Source: JBBKXP01 sp038323615
GTDB taxonomy: Bacteria; Pseudomonadota; Alphaproteobacteria; Rhodobacterales; Rhodobacteraceae
Length of the DNA: 32,320 bases
NCBI GenBank assembly: GCA_038323615.1
Contig: JBBQHC010000020.1
Coordinates: forward strand, 1-32,320
Direction: 5' to 3'
A program made the position numbers and the translations under genes. The notes under the pieces are model-generated. The model did not search any database, was not told where the DNA came from, and saw only the letters and a list, made by a program, of their open reading frames with translations. Each line of letters starts with the position of its first letter. The first letter of the stretch is position 1. Positions 32,062 to 32,320 of the stretch are shown here, one piece after another.

Positions 32062-32320
32062 TCAAGGTATTGATGTGGCATTTGCACTCCGCCACATGTG
32101 TCGCCGGAGACGGATCAACAGCGGGGCCTCAAGATACAGGTGCAGCACGAGGCCAGTTACGATGGACGCGACGATGGCCAACGCTGTCGCCACCAGCAAG
32201 CCGCCCCAACCCGAAATTTGCGGCTGCATTAGCGGCAATAGAAGCTGAATCACCAGTATGTGGACGAGATAGACTGCATAGGAACTATCCCCGAGCCATG
32301 CAAAACGGGCGATTGTCGCC
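32062..32320 (-). CDS. Acyltransferase 3 family protein, C-terminal part (gene runs off the window)
   Basis: The last 85 residues of a minus-strand protein are visible. They begin ATIARFAWLGDSSYAVYLVH, the typical late motif of acyltransferase-3 (OafA/ExoZ-like) integral membrane enzymes, followed by two hydrophobic spans and a basic tail. These enzymes acetylate or succinylate sugars of surface polysaccharides. The start lies beyond 32320. The gene converges with the plus-strand glycan operon; a role in decorating the same polymer is plausible but not shown. Confidence 0.85.
   Translation of the reverse strand, partial: ATIARFAWLGDSSYAVYLVHILVIQLLLPLMQPQISGWGGLLVATALAIVASIVTGLVLHLYLEAPLLIRLRRHMWRSANATSIP

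Noticed and set aside
1..32320. tRNA, rRNA, CRISPR, insertion sequences, integrases or phage genes
   Set aside because: Looked for by eye on both strands; no direct-repeat array, cloverleaf-like stretch or transposase motif was seen. A covariance-model scan would be the decisive check.

Overview
The window looks like a chromosomal segment of an alphaproteobacterium of the Rhodobacterales (Roseobacter-type). The indications are the high GC content, the heterotetrameric sarcosine oxidase operon, the ccmI-ruvX-DUF1289 string, the DusA/PhyH-like pair, and an XrtD-type exosortase fused to an EpsI domain. I see no rRNA, tRNA, CRISPR array, transposase or phage gene. The assignment rests on gene content and protein motifs only.

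Left part (1-2961). The tail of an unidentified gene is followed by a GT-A-type glycosyltransferase and a sulfotransferase overlapping by GTGA. A second glycosyltransferase, paralogous to the first, runs convergently and overlaps the sulfotransferase by 76 bp.

Housekeeping block (3096-12948). On the minus strand lies soxB, then two small single-pass membrane proteins of unknown function, then soxD, soxA and soxG; the last three overlap at their start/stop codons. This operon oxidatively demethylates sarcosine. Divergent from it, on the plus strand, are ccmI (cytochrome c maturation), ruvX (pre-16S rRNA processing) and a DUF1289 protein. Convergent with those are dusA (tRNA dihydrouridine synthase) and a coupled PhyH-like oxygenase. 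A possible small gene (13097-13375) lies upstream of dusA.

Surface-glycan region (13564-32320). An exosortase/EpsI fusion (XrtD-like) converges on a ten-gene minus-strand operon (25891 to 15276). That operon encodes two Gfo/Idh oxidoreductases, three GT2-like proteins, two GT4 glycosyltransferases, two zinc-ribbon methyltransferases and a Wzx-like flippase. Nine of its ten genes are overlapping or within 8 bp of a neighbour. An AT-rich 372-bp spacer separates it from a divergent plus-strand operon: FAD-dependent oxidoreductase, polytopic membrane protein, GT2, polysaccharide deacetylase and a further GT2-like protein. The window ends inside an acyltransferase-3 gene on the minus strand.

Taken together, the right half reads as a locus that builds, decorates (methylation, deacetylation, possibly acylation) and flips a lipid-linked glycan. 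The exosortase would sort CTERM-tagged proteins to the same surface. No initiating phosphoglycosyltransferase, obvious Wzy polymerase, Wza/Wzc export protein or CTERM substrate lies within the window. The most notable feature is a set of four GT2-like paralogues sharing a short C-terminal W-x-x-GE-x-x-G signature, two of which have lost the usual acidic metal-binding pair.
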